The position numbers were made by a program, and so were the translations under genes. From Tritrichomonas musculus (taxonomy: Eukaryota > Parabasalia > Tritrichomonadida > Tritrichomonadidae): a stretch of DNA of 64,000 bases. Every line of letters begins with the position of its first letter. Position 1 is the first letter of the stretch. Where the stretch lies: assembly GCA_039105265.1 (NCBI GenBank), contig JAPFFF010000014.1, forward strand, positions 2,170,001-2,234,000, written 5' to 3'. A model generated the notes under the pieces. That model searched no databases. It was not told the DNA's origin and saw only the letters and a list, made by a program, of their open reading frames with translations. Below are positions 40,983-52,250 of this stretch, piece by piece.

Positions 40983-42034
40983 AAAAATTAAAATTAAATG
41001 GAAAAAGTTATATGACAACTTTTTTCTTTCAAAATGCAATTTTTTTTTATCAACATCCAAAATCGGCTAGACTTTTTTTTTATCTTTTCTTAAGAATGAT
41101 CAAATTTAAATCAAGTGTTCTTTGTTTGATATTATATGAATTGTTTATGTGCTTTAAAAAATATTTTTAAACGTATTTTATTTTTATTTGCAGATAACAT
41201 GGCTATAAAAGAATGCAATTTATGAATTCTTTCTATTAAAAAACATGTTGAAAAAATATAATCAAAATATTTGGTTTCTGCAGAAAATCCATAAATCCAT
41301 GTTCATCCATTTTGAACATTTTTCTTTCAATTGACGAGTCATTTTATGAGAGAAACCAAATATGTTCGGGATTTGCCAGAATAAGAATACTTCTTTATTG
41401 GATCATTTGATTTATCTCTTGATTTTGATCGAAATTAATGACGTTCTTTTTTGGCATATTTGGTTCTGGTATGTATTTGATAAAACTTGCTTTGATCTTT
41501 TAAAAAATATTTGGATTCCAGATTCAGTGACTTCATCATTGATGGAAATTTCTGTCTTTTCTTTAATTAAAATAGATCAAATTTGATTGCATGATGGTGT
41601 TAATGTAATAAGAAGATCTTCAAAAAATAAATCTAGATGCTGCATTTATTAAATGTCATTTTAATTGAATTAATAAACATTTTTTTAGTCTGAAAGCTTT
41701 AGATAAAATGACTTTTCATCTTCTTTTTGAGATAATTGAACTCCTTATCTATTATATTGATTTGTTAAATTTAAAATACATCAATGCTTTTGAAAAACAT
41801 TCAATAACCTACATTTTTTTTAGGTGACATTTGATCTTTTGTATTAAAATTTATTTTATATTTACAATATTCTTTTCAATCATCTCCATTTTCTTCTTTT
41901 ATTATTAGTATCTTTTTATAACAATTTAAATCTCTTCAAATTTCTTCATCTAAATAATTAAAATTATGATTAAGAAAAATTTAATAAAAAACATTAGATA
42001 TAGATTAAAAAAAGAAGTAAAATGTTAATAGACT
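40983..42034. other. Intergenic, upstream of tRNA-Asn
   Basis: AT-rich and without a convincing gene; a 74-codon frame at 41362-41586 has no recognisable domain. The last ~75 bp (acattagatatagattaaaa) are the segment shared upstream of all tRNA-Asn copies. Confidence 0.5.
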
Positions 42035-42108
42035 TCTTCCCTAACTCAGTTGGTTAGAGTGTCAGACTGTTAATCTGGAAGTCGTGTGTTCGATCCACAC
42101 GGGAAGAG
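42035..42108 (+). tRNA. tRNA-Asn(GTT), empty target
   Basis: Same 74-nt sequence as 23409-23482 (acceptor tcttccc/gggaaga, anticodon GTT). It is followed at once by T7 and the unbroken flank gattttttttaatttcatgatcaattc, so no retrotransposon has entered here. It serves as an empty-site reference for the insertion junctions. Confidence 0.97.
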
Positions 42109-42984
42109 TTTTTTTGATTTTTTTTTAATTTCATGATCAATTCATTTACCTTAACGATCATTTTTTCGATATCAATGAAAACACCATAAATGCAATCGAT
42201 ATATCTATTTCATAATATAATAAGATTATTATATTGAACATTCAAAATTGGATTTTCTTTTATTATATTGATTATTGAAATTGTCTGACAAATAATTTTT
42301 TTTTTTTTTTTTTTTTTTAACTTAAAAGTCTACCAATTTTCGATTCTTAATATCTATTCTTATTTCTCAATCTTTGTTAATGTTTTGTTTTCTTATTTTC
42401 ATTCGAATTAAATCTTTATTTAGTCCTTTTGTTTAGCCTTGTTAAGTCTCGATTTTCGATATAAATATCAAATCAAATATTTTATCTCTGATATCAATAA
42501 TCAATAAAAATAAAAGATCGATTATCAAAATTGAAATTTTTTTAATGTATCACAATTTTTAACTGTTTACTTCGCACATCCGTTATAAAATTCTTTAAAA
42601 GCTGATTCTTTAACATAATAAGTTGGAATATATTTATTTTATGCCATTAAAATACTATTCTTAATGTTTTTTTATATCAAAAGTATATTTTTTTTGTATC
42701 ACATTTCATACTTGATAATCGAATTCATCAATTAAAAGTTCCAATCTATTGCATTTTATTATCGACTATCTGAGTTAAAAAAATGCAGAAACTTGATAAT
42801 TGATATCAGAATAACAAGCCTACTTTTGCTTATGCAATGCAATTTTACGAATACTGTTTTTAATTCTTTTTTTTTATTTTAAACAACATTTCGCTATCAA
42901 TTATACAAGTAAATCAAGGTTTTAACAAGATAAAACAATAATATCCAATGATAAATAAATATTTTAAATTCATATTTTGATCAG
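42109..42984. other. tRNA-downstream flank, non-coding
   Basis: The first ~150 bp repeat the common tRNA-Asn downstream flank. Then comes a T-run near 42298-42319 and AT-rich sequence. No gene is seen. Confidence 0.55.
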
Positions 42985-43554
42985 TCAGCATATTAAACAT
43001 GCTGATGAATCATCTTCCTTGATCACAATACGTGCAGTTTGAGGTCTTTGAATATATTGTGGCGGTGGAAGTGGCTTTGCCCTTGGTCTCATGCTTTCAA
43101 CTGTTCCATTTATAATAGCATTCATTCTTTTCGCAAAGAATTGCATTGGTCCTGAATAATTCCTTTCAAGCCACTCAATTTTGAATGCCATGATTTTCAT
43201 TGTGTGAACTTTTTTCCCTCCGATAATGAACTCCCGTGCCGCTGCAATTGCAATGTGTGAATCAGTGATTTCAAAGAATTTATTGTCTTTGTCTAAGTTT
43301 TTTACAGGAATCATAATGTTTTTGATAACAAATATTTCAGGACTTAGCAAATGAGCGTAAATTAGAATAGAATTTCCATCATCAAATGTATTTTTACTGT
43401 AGTTTTGGTAATCTCTATACTTTTGTGGAATTCCAAAATCAACTAATGAATTAACACAGTTTAAATAGTACATAAGTCTTGCCATATTTGCATTTGGAAC
43501 GGTGGTGCTAACAGTTGTATCCTTAATTCCAATTCGATGTCCATCAACAAACAT
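42985..43554 (-). CDS. Unknown 189-aa protein with possible CaaX prenylation end
   Basis: The family is not recognised. The protein is more complex in sequence than the surrounding noise and has an ATG opening MFVDGHRIGIKD, mixed hydrophobic strands (ILIYAHLLSPEIFVIKN), a Pro-rich linker (AKPLPPPQYIQRPQ) and the C terminus CLIC. CLIC could be a CaaX-type farnesylation box, which would place it on a membrane. No signal peptide is seen. It is a single-copy gene here, between an empty tRNA-Asn flank and the second ubiquitin-like fusion. Confidence 0.6.
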   Translation of the reverse strand: MFVDGHRIGIKDTTVSTTVPNANMARLMYYLNCVNSLVDFGIPQKYRDYQNYSKNTFDDGNSILIYAHLLSPEIFVIKNIMIPVKNLDKDNKFFEITDSHIAIAAAREFIIGGKKVHTMKIMAFKIEWLERNYSGPMQFFAKRMNAIINGTVESMRPRAKPLPPPQYIQRPQTARIVIKEDDSSACLIC

Positions 43555-43946
43555 TTAAAATAAAAAATGAACTGATGTTTATTGTAATTTTAAAAATTTT
43601 AGATTCAAAGTTTCTTTCTTTTTTTTTTTCTTTGTTTTATTTTAAAATAAAACAAAAAAGTACGAAAAATACCTTTTATGAAGAAAGTGATATTACATGA
43701 TAAAATCTTTGTATCAATTATAATAAAAATGACCTAGTAAATTGAATGTTGTAAAATTTTAGAATTTAAATTGATAACTTGCCATAAAATATTGAAATAA
43801 AAATTATCAGTATTGTTCTGCACTTTTATTGTTTTGATAAATGCTTAATTATAGAATCAAAGGCATTATTTATATAAAGCTAATGAAATGAAAAAATAAT
43901 GATCTTGAAATAAAAGAAATAATAAAAATAACATAATATTTATTAA
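43555..43946. other. Intergenic
   Basis: AT-rich. The part nearest the ubiquitin-like stop resembles the 3' flanks of the other two copies (catgaaa...taaaagaaat). No gene. Confidence 0.5.
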
Positions 43947-44963
43947 TTATATTTGGGATCCTCCCCATTCTAAAACAAAGAAACCTTCCCTGTTCTCAAT
44001 TTTGAATTCGTCAATATTTTGGATTGGCACAGATACTTCTTCTTCAAGTAATTTGAATGTAACGAAGATTCGTTTAACACAATCTGGTTTTGGCTCAATC
44101 TTTAAAGGAGCTCGTTCTTCATATTCTTCTCCTTGGAATTTGATCAAAACATATTTGCTATGTTCCATTTTTGGACACCAATAAGTAATGAAGTCGTTCG
44201 CTTCTTTTTCTTTAAATCCAAGGTACTCAAGCTTTTCTTCAAAGAATTCATAACTTTCTTTACCTTCGATGACAAAGCCTTCTTCCATACAGAAATCTTT
44301 ATTGAAAAAACATTCCCAAAAGAGGTAATAATGCTTCCTCTCATTGTAAAAAAGTTCGCCATTTCTGTTAGCTTTGACAAGCCAAGTATTGTTTTCGTTA
44401 TCTTGAATTACTGGATATCTGGATGTAATTTCACCTTCTTCTTTATCCATGCTGACTTTTACACTAACTTCGAAGTCGTCTTTCTCAGGATAAAGATAGA
44501 TGACTGGTTTGTCTCCTCTCAATCGAAGAACTAAATGAATTAAAGAATCTTCTGAAATTGAATATTCACTCAATTTGTTTCCATCTTCAAGTTGTCTTCC
44601 TGCGAAAATTAAACGTTGCTGATCTGGAGGAGTTCCATCAATATCACATATTTCGTTTTTGAGGTCCTCGATGTAGCTATCTGGATTGATGCTAACTGCG
44701 AATTGTCTGCCTGTCAAAGTTTTAATCAAAACTCGAATTGAAGAGAGAGGGATGTTTAATCGCAGTACTGTATCTTCTTGTATTGAATAATATTGAAGAG
44801 TATTGTCATTGTGGAGACATTGACCTCTATAAGTTAATTGTTGTTCTCTAAAAGGAATTCCTTTTATTTCTTCAATTTTTGCTTTCAAATAAAGAATCCT
44901 GTCAGTTTGCTCCACATTTAAAATTATATGCCTTTGTGAATCTAGAATAATGAACACTTGCAT
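43947..44963 (-). CDS. Tandem ubiquitin-like protein fused to a KPVIYLYP-type domain, copy 2
   Basis: The 338-aa product differs from copy 1 by only a few residues (for example FIIL for FIVL, VSINPD for VNINPD, DFCMEE for DFCIEE). The frame runs 33 bp further upstream to another ATG at 44996. That extension ([10 protein letters not shown]) is read from the initiator-like TCATTTTT and an att repeat and is absent in copies 1 and 3, so the MQVFI start at 44963 is taken. The gene lies 1.3 kb downstream of the empty tRNA-Asn at 46268-46341, in the same order as the copy behind the retrotransposon array. Confidence 0.85.
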   Translation of the reverse strand: MQVFIILDSQRHIILNVEQTDRILYLKAKIEEIKGIPFREQQLTYRGQCLHNDNTLQYYSIQEDTVLRLNIPLSSIRVLIKTLTGRQFAVSINPDSYIEDLKNEICDIDGTPPDQQRLIFAGRQLEDGNKLSEYSISEDSLIHLVLRLRGDKPVIYLYPEKDDFEVSVKVSMDKEEGEITSRYPVIQDNENNTWLVKANRNGELFYNERKHYYLFWECFFNKDFCMEEGFVIEGKESYEFFEEKLEYLGFKEKEANDFITYWCPKMEHSKYVLIKFQGEEYEERAPLKIEPKPDCVKRIFVTFKLLEEEVSVPIQNIDEFKIENREGFFVLEWGGSQI

Positions 44964-44982
44964 ACTTAATAATAATAATAAT

Positions 44983-44990
44983 AAAAATGA
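44983..44990 (-). promoter_or_regulatory. Initiator-like motif (TCATTTTT)
   Basis: Minus-strand TCATTTTT ~25 nt before the ATG at 44963, equivalent to 20327-20334. Confidence 0.5.
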
Positions 44991-46267
44991 TGTCATTTTA
45001 TTTCTTTAAAATTTCAATACTTTAAAAATTTTGAAATTTTTAAAAATTTGACATTTTTTGTGAATAATTGGTCAAATTTATTGAATATGGAAAAAATTTT
45101 TCACAAATTGGTCAAAAATTCGGTTTTAAATTTCATCTATATATTTTGGTATTTCTCAATATATATGAAAATAAAACAATATTTTCTCATATTCTTTTAT
45201 TAAGAAATCAAAAACTTTATGATTTGAATAATATAATAAAATATAAATTTTGAAGTATGCAGCCACATCATGCAGACTTAAATAATTTATTATTTTACAA
45301 CTTGATTTTATGATTTTAGAACCATTAATAATGCATCACATAAACAAATTTGACAATTGGATTCTCATGCACGAGTTGCAGACTCATTTCAGATCTAACG
45401 TCTCATTATGTCAGACAAAAGCGCCAAACAGATCCAACAATCAGCACACTCACAATTACTACTGAAGAATTAGGTGACTTCAATCACGTTCTCGATCTTG
45501 TGACATTCACTACTCACTCAATTCAATAAAACAATTATTTTTTTTTCTCAGAAGTCATTGAAAAACTTTGTAACGGCTCAATCAAGAACTTGGAATAGGA
45601 GCTGCACAGTGCAATTCAAATAACTATCATCAGTCCTGTGGTGATCAAAACCTGTGGATTTGTTTTGATTTTAAAGACAAACTGATAATTCCAAAAAATA
45701 ACCAAATTAAGTCACTTAACTCTGACTCTTCGAGTTATCATCCAAGGTCGTGGATCATTGAATTATTGAAAGAAAACGATCAGTGAGAAAATATTGCAAC
45801 AGAAAACGGTTGTTCCCTTCTCAATGGACAATGAATCACAAACATATTCACTGTCAAAAATTTCATTGTAATTAAAAGGATTAAATAAAGATTTGATTTG
45901 CTTGAATAATTGATAGTGAAATGTTGTTTAAATTTTATGATATATAGAAAAGATTTGATTCAAATAAAAGTAAGCAAACAACATATTAACAAAGAATGAG
46001 AAATAAGAATAGTCATTGAGAATTGAAAATGTGTAGATTTAAAAAAAAAATTGTCAGATCATTTCAATAATCAATTTTCTGAAAGTGCTTTTAATTTTTT
46101 AAAAGAAAATTCAATTTTGAATGTTCAATATAATAATCTTATTATATTATGAAATAGATAAGCCGATTACATTTGTGGCGTTTTCATGGATATCGTTAAA
46201 ATAATCATCAAGGTAAATGAATTGATCATGAAATTTAAAAAAAAAAAAAAAAAAAAAATCAAAAAAT
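44991..46267. other. Non-coding flank, inverted copy of 19063-20326
   Basis: The reverse complement aligns along its length with the segment between the first retrotransposon array and ubiquitin-like copy 1 (e.g. gtgagtgtgttgattgttgg and cacgaccttggatgataac). Here it joins an intact tRNA-Asn directly. No gene. An A-run at about 46230-46258 lies at the tRNA end. Confidence 0.7.
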
Positions 46268-46341
46268 CTCTTCCCGTGTGGATCGAACACACAACTTCCA
46301 GATTAACAGTCTGACACTCTAACCAACTGAGTTAGGGAAGA
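46268..46341 (-). tRNA. tRNA-Asn(GTT), empty target
   Basis: Minus-strand 74-nt tRNA-Asn, identical to the others except one base in the variable loop (aagtt instead of aagtc). It is followed on its own strand by the T-run and undisturbed flank, so the target is empty. Confidence 0.97.
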
Positions 46342-46599
46342 AGTCTATTAACATTTACTTCTTTTTCTAATCTATATCTAATGTTTTTCTTAAATTTTTC
46401 TTCATCATATTTTATATTATTTAGATGAAGAAGTTTGAAGAGATTTAAATTGTTATAGAAAGATACTAATAATAAAAGAAGAAAATGGAGATGATTGAAA
46501 ATAATATGGAAAATTAAAAATAAATGTTTTAATTGCAAAAGATCAAATGGTACCTTAAAAAATTTATTCTATTGACTGTTTTCCAAAAACATTGATGTA

Positions 46600-46960
46600 T
46601 TCTAAATATATCTATTCAATATAGATAACGATGATTTGATTTTGAATCAAGATGGAACAATCAATCGAAATTCGCGCGCAGTCAGATCAGGAGAAGTCAA
46701 ATTAAGCAAAAATGGAAAAGTTGACAAACGATTTTCAGCAGTTCGGTAAGGAAAAAACGTTATTGATTCTAATGGTCAAGTTGATTTGAATAAAATGAAA
46801 CTTGATCAAAGAATTGTGATTTTCCAAATGAAATGAGTGCAAATATATTACATCATCAAAACGAGCAGAATAAATATCGTCAAATACAATCAGCATACTT
46901 GTCATATAATTGATTTGGAAGTTAATAAAAAAAAAATCGTTATTGATGATTGCAATCAAC
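46600..46960 (+). pseudogene. Decayed low-complexity coding remnant
   Basis: Readable pieces such as LNQDGTINRNSRAVRSGEV, LSKNGKVDKRFSAVR and VIDSNGQVDLNKMKLDQR suggest an old repeat protein of alternating Asn-Gly and Asp-Arg motifs, broken by stops. The family is not identified. Confidence 0.35.
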
Positions 46961-47219
46961 TTGTTGAAAAGCCTAATAAAAAAAATTGGTATGGATCAAT
47001 CATCTGCCTATCAATGAAGTTGTCAATTGATTTATCTTTACATCTGTCATATTCAATATACTGAAGGGAAATATGGCGACAAACGTAATGACCTACTTAG
47101 TGAAAATTAACCATTTCACTGAGTTTTTAATCAAAGATTAAAAATGGGTACAAGCTTGCTGTTATCATGGCACATTTTGCATGTTTTCAAAAAGTAGCTG
47201 TAATGAGGATCAGCACGTA

Positions 47220-47621
47220 CTCTGAGATTACTAAACAAAATTATTACAAAAATTCCACTTCATGGATGTGATACAAAAAGAGATTTTCTAGATTTAGCTG
47301 ATTTTACCATCGTCGAAATTGAATATCGATATTGATTTTATTCAATTTTCAGAAATAAAAAAAAGTGAATGTTAATTTTGATGATTTTACATTTGACATT
47401 AAACGAAACAAAACCATAATAAAATCAGCTGTTGTTACAAGTGACAATTTCATAATAGAAATTGAATCCTCTAAAAAAGTTCAAAATCCAATGGTCAAAT
47501 GTGAAAAAGTGACGGCTTTATCAAGCATTCCTGAATTTGATTCAAAACAAAAGACGAATTAAAATAAAGAATTTATTTTCTTAATCGATTGTTCTGCATC
47601 AATGATTGGGGATTCGATTGG

Positions 47622-47655
<34 letters not shown>

Positions 47656-48390
47656 CAATAAATTTGTTCATATCACTTTTTCCAAAAAAAACTCGATATT
47701 CAACATTATCCAATTTGGAACAAGCTACAAAAAAATGTTTAATGAACCTGTTGATTCCAATTAAGGAAACAAAAATACTGCTAAAAATGAAGTCTAAAAA
47801 ATTAAGTGCAATTTTGAGCGGCACTGAAATTCTTCAACTTTTTGAGGAACTCTTTGGAAAACTTCATTTCAATCAGAGAGAGATTTTTCTCATAAATGAC
47901 GAAAAAGTTTATAAAAGAGAAGAAGTTGTCAAGTTGATTGAAAAGAATAAAGATTTCAATAGAATTTTGGCTATAAGACTTGGAAATGGTGCTGATGCTG
48001 GATTTCTTGATGAAATCGCCGAAATAACAAACGGAAAGTCCATTTTTGTTTATGACAGCGAAGAACTACCGAATAAAATTTCAGAAAATCTTGAATTGTC
48101 ACTTTTTCCTTCTGCAACAAACACTGAAATCCATATTGAAAGTGAAAAAGAAATTCAAATTTCGCCTTACCCACTTCCTCCACTTCTTCCTGGTGTTGTT
48201 CATCATTTTTTTGTTAGATATTCAGAAAATTCAGAAGGAAAAAGCAATGTTCTGATTACAGCTAATATTCCAAGTCATGATGCAAATGAAGAAATTGAAC
48301 TTGTTATGATTGATATAAATGAAATGAATCCAATTCTGTCATTGTTTGCTCATAAACAATTGAAGATTCTTGAGAAAAAAAAATGAAGAA
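47220..48390 (+). pseudogene. Decayed VIT-vWFA domain protein
   Basis: A VIT-like start (IPLHGCDTKRDFLDLADFTI) is followed by broken linker sequence. Then comes the vWFA metal site FLIDCSASMIGDSIGK (DxSxS) at ~47577, interrupted by a ~26-base A-run (47629-47655) that changes frame. The rest of the vWFA fold follows, with LSGTEILQLFEEL, LAIRLGNGADAGFLDEIAEI and SIFVYDSEELPNKI. Stops and frame changes rule out one protein. The longest intact piece is 47589-48386. The family resembles inter-alpha-trypsin inhibitor-like VIT/vWFA proteins common in trichomonads. Confidence 0.65.
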
Positions 48391-48760
48391 ATGGCCACTC
48401 AACTATCACTTGAAAGTGGAGTCTTGTGTAAATATACATCTTATATAGGCGTTTCTTTTCTTTCTTATGTACGAATAGAAAATAATGACAGGCATTCAAT
48501 GAGTGTTGGATGTACAAAAATCTCAGATATGAATGACCTATTAGCAATGACTAATTATGGATATATGTTGGAAAATTGATTAGGAGTACCTGTTAATCAT
48601 GAAGAAGCAAACAAATGTTATAAATTTGTTATCTAAAAAGGAGGAGTTGATAATATTTTTAGGCTGGCTGAAACATTGAAAAAAGGAATTTTTGTAGAAA
48701 ATAAATGAAAAAGAAGCTTCAGATGCTGGTTACACAAATACTGTTGAATATTACCATTCT
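48390..48760 (+). pseudogene. VIT-vWFA C-terminal piece joined to Sel1-repeat fragments
   Basis: ATQLSLESGVLCKYTSYIGV continues the vWFA family pattern. The sequence then passes into GYMLEN(stop)LGVPVNHEEANKCYKF, a typical Sel1/TPR-like repeat (G-x-V..N...A..YYK), and ends in broken frames. It looks like two decayed genes abutting or an old fusion. Confidence 0.45.
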
Positions 48761-49029
48761 CATTGAAATATAAAAGTATCATTTGATAAAAGTATAATAT
48801 AACCATTTTTTCAATGATTCATTTGATTTATAACACTAATAAAAGTATTTTATTTTAAATATATCTAGAAAAACTTATTTTATTATTAACCAATTAAATT
48901 ATTTTTCAGCATTTATGCTTTTTATATCATTGAAAACTAAAATAAACATTCAATTTAAAATTTCAATTATCTTGTTGAATATAAAAATTATTTATTTTAT
49001 AAATTATAATTATATTTTATATATAGAAT
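48761..49029. other. Intergenic, AT-rich
   Basis: No feature is recognised. Confidence 0.5.
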
Positions 49030-50506
49030 TATTTTATTTGCTTTTTTTCCAGCAACAAATGAATAATTTGATTTTTTAAGTAATAGCAAATTATCAACAA
49101 ACTAACATGAATTATAATAACCGATGAAATGAACGTTTATAAATTCATACAAAAAGATATCAGATTTGATGATCAAAAATAAAAGTCAATTAAAACAATT
49201 AATTTTATGATTTGCGTGTTTAAAACAGATTAATTTAACAATATTCGGTATTTTTAGCCTATTCTAAATCGCTGGCGATGAGATAGTTTGAATAAATAGT
49301 TTTTTTTTTATAATCATTTTTATTTTGATAATATTTACTTAAATATCAATTGTTTCTTTATCCAATTAACTAAAATTTAATCATATAGTAATTATATATT
49401 TAAACATACCACCAATTTCCAATTGACAATATTTTGCTTCCAGAAAACTTAAATTTGGAAATTGTTTTAATTCATATGTTTCGTCTATCCTGCTATCAAT
49501 AACAAGATAAAAAAAATAAGATTTATAATGAATATGAGGTATTGTTTTGTGTTATGAAGAAAATTTTGATTATGAAAGAAGTGATGTGTTTTAACAGCTC
49601 ATTTCTTGAAAATGTCGAAATAAAATTGATTTAAAAGAAAAATTCTTAAATGATTAATTGATTTTTTAAAATAAGTATCAAAACAGATTAATAATCTTTT
49701 AAATAAATATGAGAAAGAAAATAAATGCCAAAACGCATTGAAAACCTATACTTTTGCATCTTTTATATAAGTTTATTGAATTTTAGAAAAAAGTGAATTT
49801 TTCTCAAGACAAAGTAAGTTTCATCTATATAATTTTATATTTAATAATATTATACTATTGAGCATATAATTTTCACCTTAAATATCAATATTCCAGAAAT
49901 TTTTGCTTCCAAGAAGCAATCAATTAAAAACACGTTTTTTCATTTTTATTATTATTATTAAAAAAGTGATATTATGCTAGTATCTTATTTCAAAACGCGT
50001 GCGTATTATATTTTTTGCTATGCAGTTTTTATTTTTTCTGTTATAAAATTGAACAATTCATTTTTGATGACTTTTTTAAAAACCCCAGCAATTTTCATAT
50101 ATATTGAGAATTATGAAATGCTGATAATAGAAATATATATAATGAATGATAATCTTATATTTACATTGCTTCTTCTAAAAAAATAATTGATATTTAAGTA
50201 AATATTATCAAAATAAAAATGATTATAAAAAAAAAACTATTTATTCAAACTATCTCATCGCCAGCGATTTAGAATAGGCTAAAAATACCGAATATTGTTA
50301 AATTAATCTGTTTTAAACACGCAAATCATAAAATTAATTGTTTTAATTGACTTTTATTTTTGATCATCAAATCTGATATCTTTTTGTATGAATTTATAAA
50401 CGTTCATTTCATCGGTTATTATAATTCATGTTAGTTTGTTGATAATTTGCTATTACTTAAAAAATCAAATTATTCATTTGTTGCTGGAAAAAAAGCAAAT
50501 AAAATA
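49030..50506. repeat. Long inverted repeat (321-bp arms, ~830-bp spacer)
   Basis: The left arm 49030-49351 and right arm 50186-50506 are near-perfect inverted copies (outer end tattttatttgc; inner end aaatatcaatt). The spacer has no convincing gene; a 70-codon frame at 49974-50186 is hydrophobic and unmatched. It could be a non-autonomous transposon with long terminal inverted repeats, or a local inverted duplication. No target duplication is obvious. It ends ~55 bp before the ATG of the next gene and may have replaced its promoter. Confidence 0.75.
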
Positions 50507-50560
50507 GATTTTTTCCTTAACATCTTTTTGACTTTACTTTTTTTTAGGCAACATCAAATA

Positions 50561-51250
50561 ATGGAAATCGAATCAATCATTCGAGAAAAAAAAGAAATTT
50601 ATTCATCTCTTATGGAGTTCATTGACGAAACAGAGGATGCTGATTTCAATTCGTTAATTAAAGACTTTGAAAACCAGGAAATTTTCAAAAATAAAGAAGA
50701 AATTAAGTTGATGCTTCAATTAATATCAAAAATATCAGACAATCATCGCCGTTTATCAGATTTCATAGATAAACTAAATCAAATTATCCAATATCTGCTC
50801 AAAGAACTACAACCTCCTATAACTGATTTTGAGATATACGAAATTTTTAAATACAATAAGCGTGTTCTTCTTCTACTTTTAGAGCAAGAATTCATTCGAC
50901 CAGACAATCAAATTATATCAGATATAATGAGCATGAAAGATAGAAACAATTTTCCATACAGTCACTACTTGTATTCTGGAATCAAGCCTTTCATTAACGA
51001 AAAAGAATCAAGAGCAATTGAAAATGAAATAAAGCAAAAATATAATCAAGATCTCAACATTTTTGAAGAAAAATGTCGAATAGGAGAAAATGATTCATAC
51101 ATCTGCTCACTAATTCGTCAAGGCTTAACTGAAGAATTCATTTCGTATATCAATAGAGCCACTATTTCACTTTCGAGCAAAATTCAGCCATCAATTTTTG
51201 AAACAAATTCAATCTTTCATACAGTCACTACTTGTATTTCTTTTCACTAA
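50561..51250 (+). CDS. DUF3447-like domain fragment, broken before its partner domain
   Basis: The ~229-codon frame opens MEIESIIREKKEIYSSLMEF and has the family signatures FEEKCRIGENDSYICSLIRQ, EEFISYINRA and IQPSIFETNS, as in the first third of trichomonad ankyrin/LRR proteins. After FETNS it runs into a scrambled junction (51213-51275) and stops. The ATG at 50561 is chosen because an upstream extension from 50447 is read from the inverted repeat arm. It is probably the N terminus of a formerly longer protein with the LRR domain that follows in another frame. Confidence 0.65.
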   Translation: MEIESIIREKKEIYSSLMEFIDETEDADFNSLIKDFENQEIFKNKEEIKLMLQLISKISDNHRRLSDFIDKLNQIIQYLLKELQPPITDFEIYEIFKYNKRVLLLLLEQEFIRPDNQIISDIMSMKDRNNFPYSHYLYSGIKPFINEKESRAIENEIKQKYNQDLNIFEEKCRIGENDSYICSLIRQGLTEEFISYINRATISLSSKIQPSIFETNSIFHTVTTCISFH

Positions 51251-51278
51251 TTCGTCAAGGCTTAACTGAAGGAATTAT

Positions 51279-51700
51279 TCATCATTGAGAGAAATCATAA
51301 TTCCTTCTTCTGTGACTTCAATTGGAGATTATTCATTCAGTAAATGTTCATCATTGACACAAATCACAATTCCTTCTTCTGTGACTTCAATTGGATATTC
51401 TGCATTCAGTGGATGTTCATCATTGAAAGAAATCACAATTCCTTCTTCTGTGACTTCAATTGGATATTCTGCATTCAGTGGATGTTCATCACTGACACAA
51501 ATCACAATTCCTTCTTCTGTGACTTCAATTGGAGATTATTCATTCAGTAAATGTTCATCATTGAGCGAAATCACAATTCCTTCTTCTGTGACTTCAATTG
51601 GATAATTTGCATTCAGCGGATGTTCATCATTGAGGGAAATCACAATTCCTTCTTCTGTGACTTCCATCGGGGATTTTGCATTCAGCGAATGCTCATCATT
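51279..51700 (+). repeat. 69-bp TpLRR tandem array
   Basis: Repeating ~69-bp (23-aa) units start near tcatcattga..gaaatcacaattccttcttc and are nearly identical between neighbours, suggesting recent expansion or gene conversion. Confidence 0.8.
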
Positions 51701-51939
51701 AGTTAAGGCAGTAATAACTTCTTCTAAAACTAATATATCCCAAACATCATTTTATAAATGCATTTCTTTAGCACCTGATTCTAGAATTCTTTCGACATCT
51801 CTCAATAGTGATCCAAAATCAGAAAATGATTTGGCAATACACGATATACCATCATCAAATAACACAAACCAGCAGCAATTAGGTAGTAATAAATCATGGA
51901 TGTTTGGTAACAATAAAAGGTCAATATTAACTAGTAATA

Positions 51940-52140
51940 ATAGCACAAACATTCCATGGGGATCTAGTAATAATAACACAAACATTCCATGGGGATCTAA
52001 TAATAATAACACAAACATTCCGTGGGGATCTAATAATAATAACACAAACATTCCATGGGAATCTAGTAATAATAACACAAACATTCCATGGGGATCTAAT
52101 AATAATAACACAAACATTCCGTGGGGATCTAGTAATAATA
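51940..52140 (+). repeat. 33-bp tandem repeat (11 aa, SNNNNTNIPWG)
   Basis: About six tandem 33-bp units of ggatctaataataataaca-caaacattccatg type, with single-base differences (cca/ccg, ggg/gga). Confidence 0.85.
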
Positions 52141-52250
52141 ATAACGTTGTGGCTATGCCTAACCGTAATAATAATGCACCTGCATCGAACAACAACATTA
52201 GTAAAGCATGGTCATCAAATACCCAGAGTAGTAGTCCATTTAATAAATAA

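Larger units (their letters stand above)
51279..52250 (+). pseudogene. BspA-type leucine-rich repeat protein with Asn-rich tail, in-frame stop
   Basis: About seven TpLRR units follow the pattern [11 protein letters not shown](Y/D)..FS.CSSL. An in-frame TAA at ~51603 splits the array in one reading frame, so 51285-51605 and 51630-52250 belong together. After the LRRs comes a Ser/Asn-rich region with ~6 copies of an 11-aa unit (SNNNNTNIPWG) and the end SSSPFNK. BspA-like proteins in trichomonads are often surface proteins, but no signal peptide or membrane segment is seen here. With DUF3447 upstream in another frame, it is best read as the C-terminal part of a broken fusion. Confidence 0.65.

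Noticed and set aside
41362-41586. 74-codon frame upstream of tRNA-Asn
   Set aside because: Hydrophobic, AT-driven, no family resemblance and no initiator motif close by.
44964-44996. N-terminal extension of ubiquitin-like copy 2
   Set aside because: It derives from the initiator motif and an att microsatellite and is absent from the other two copies.
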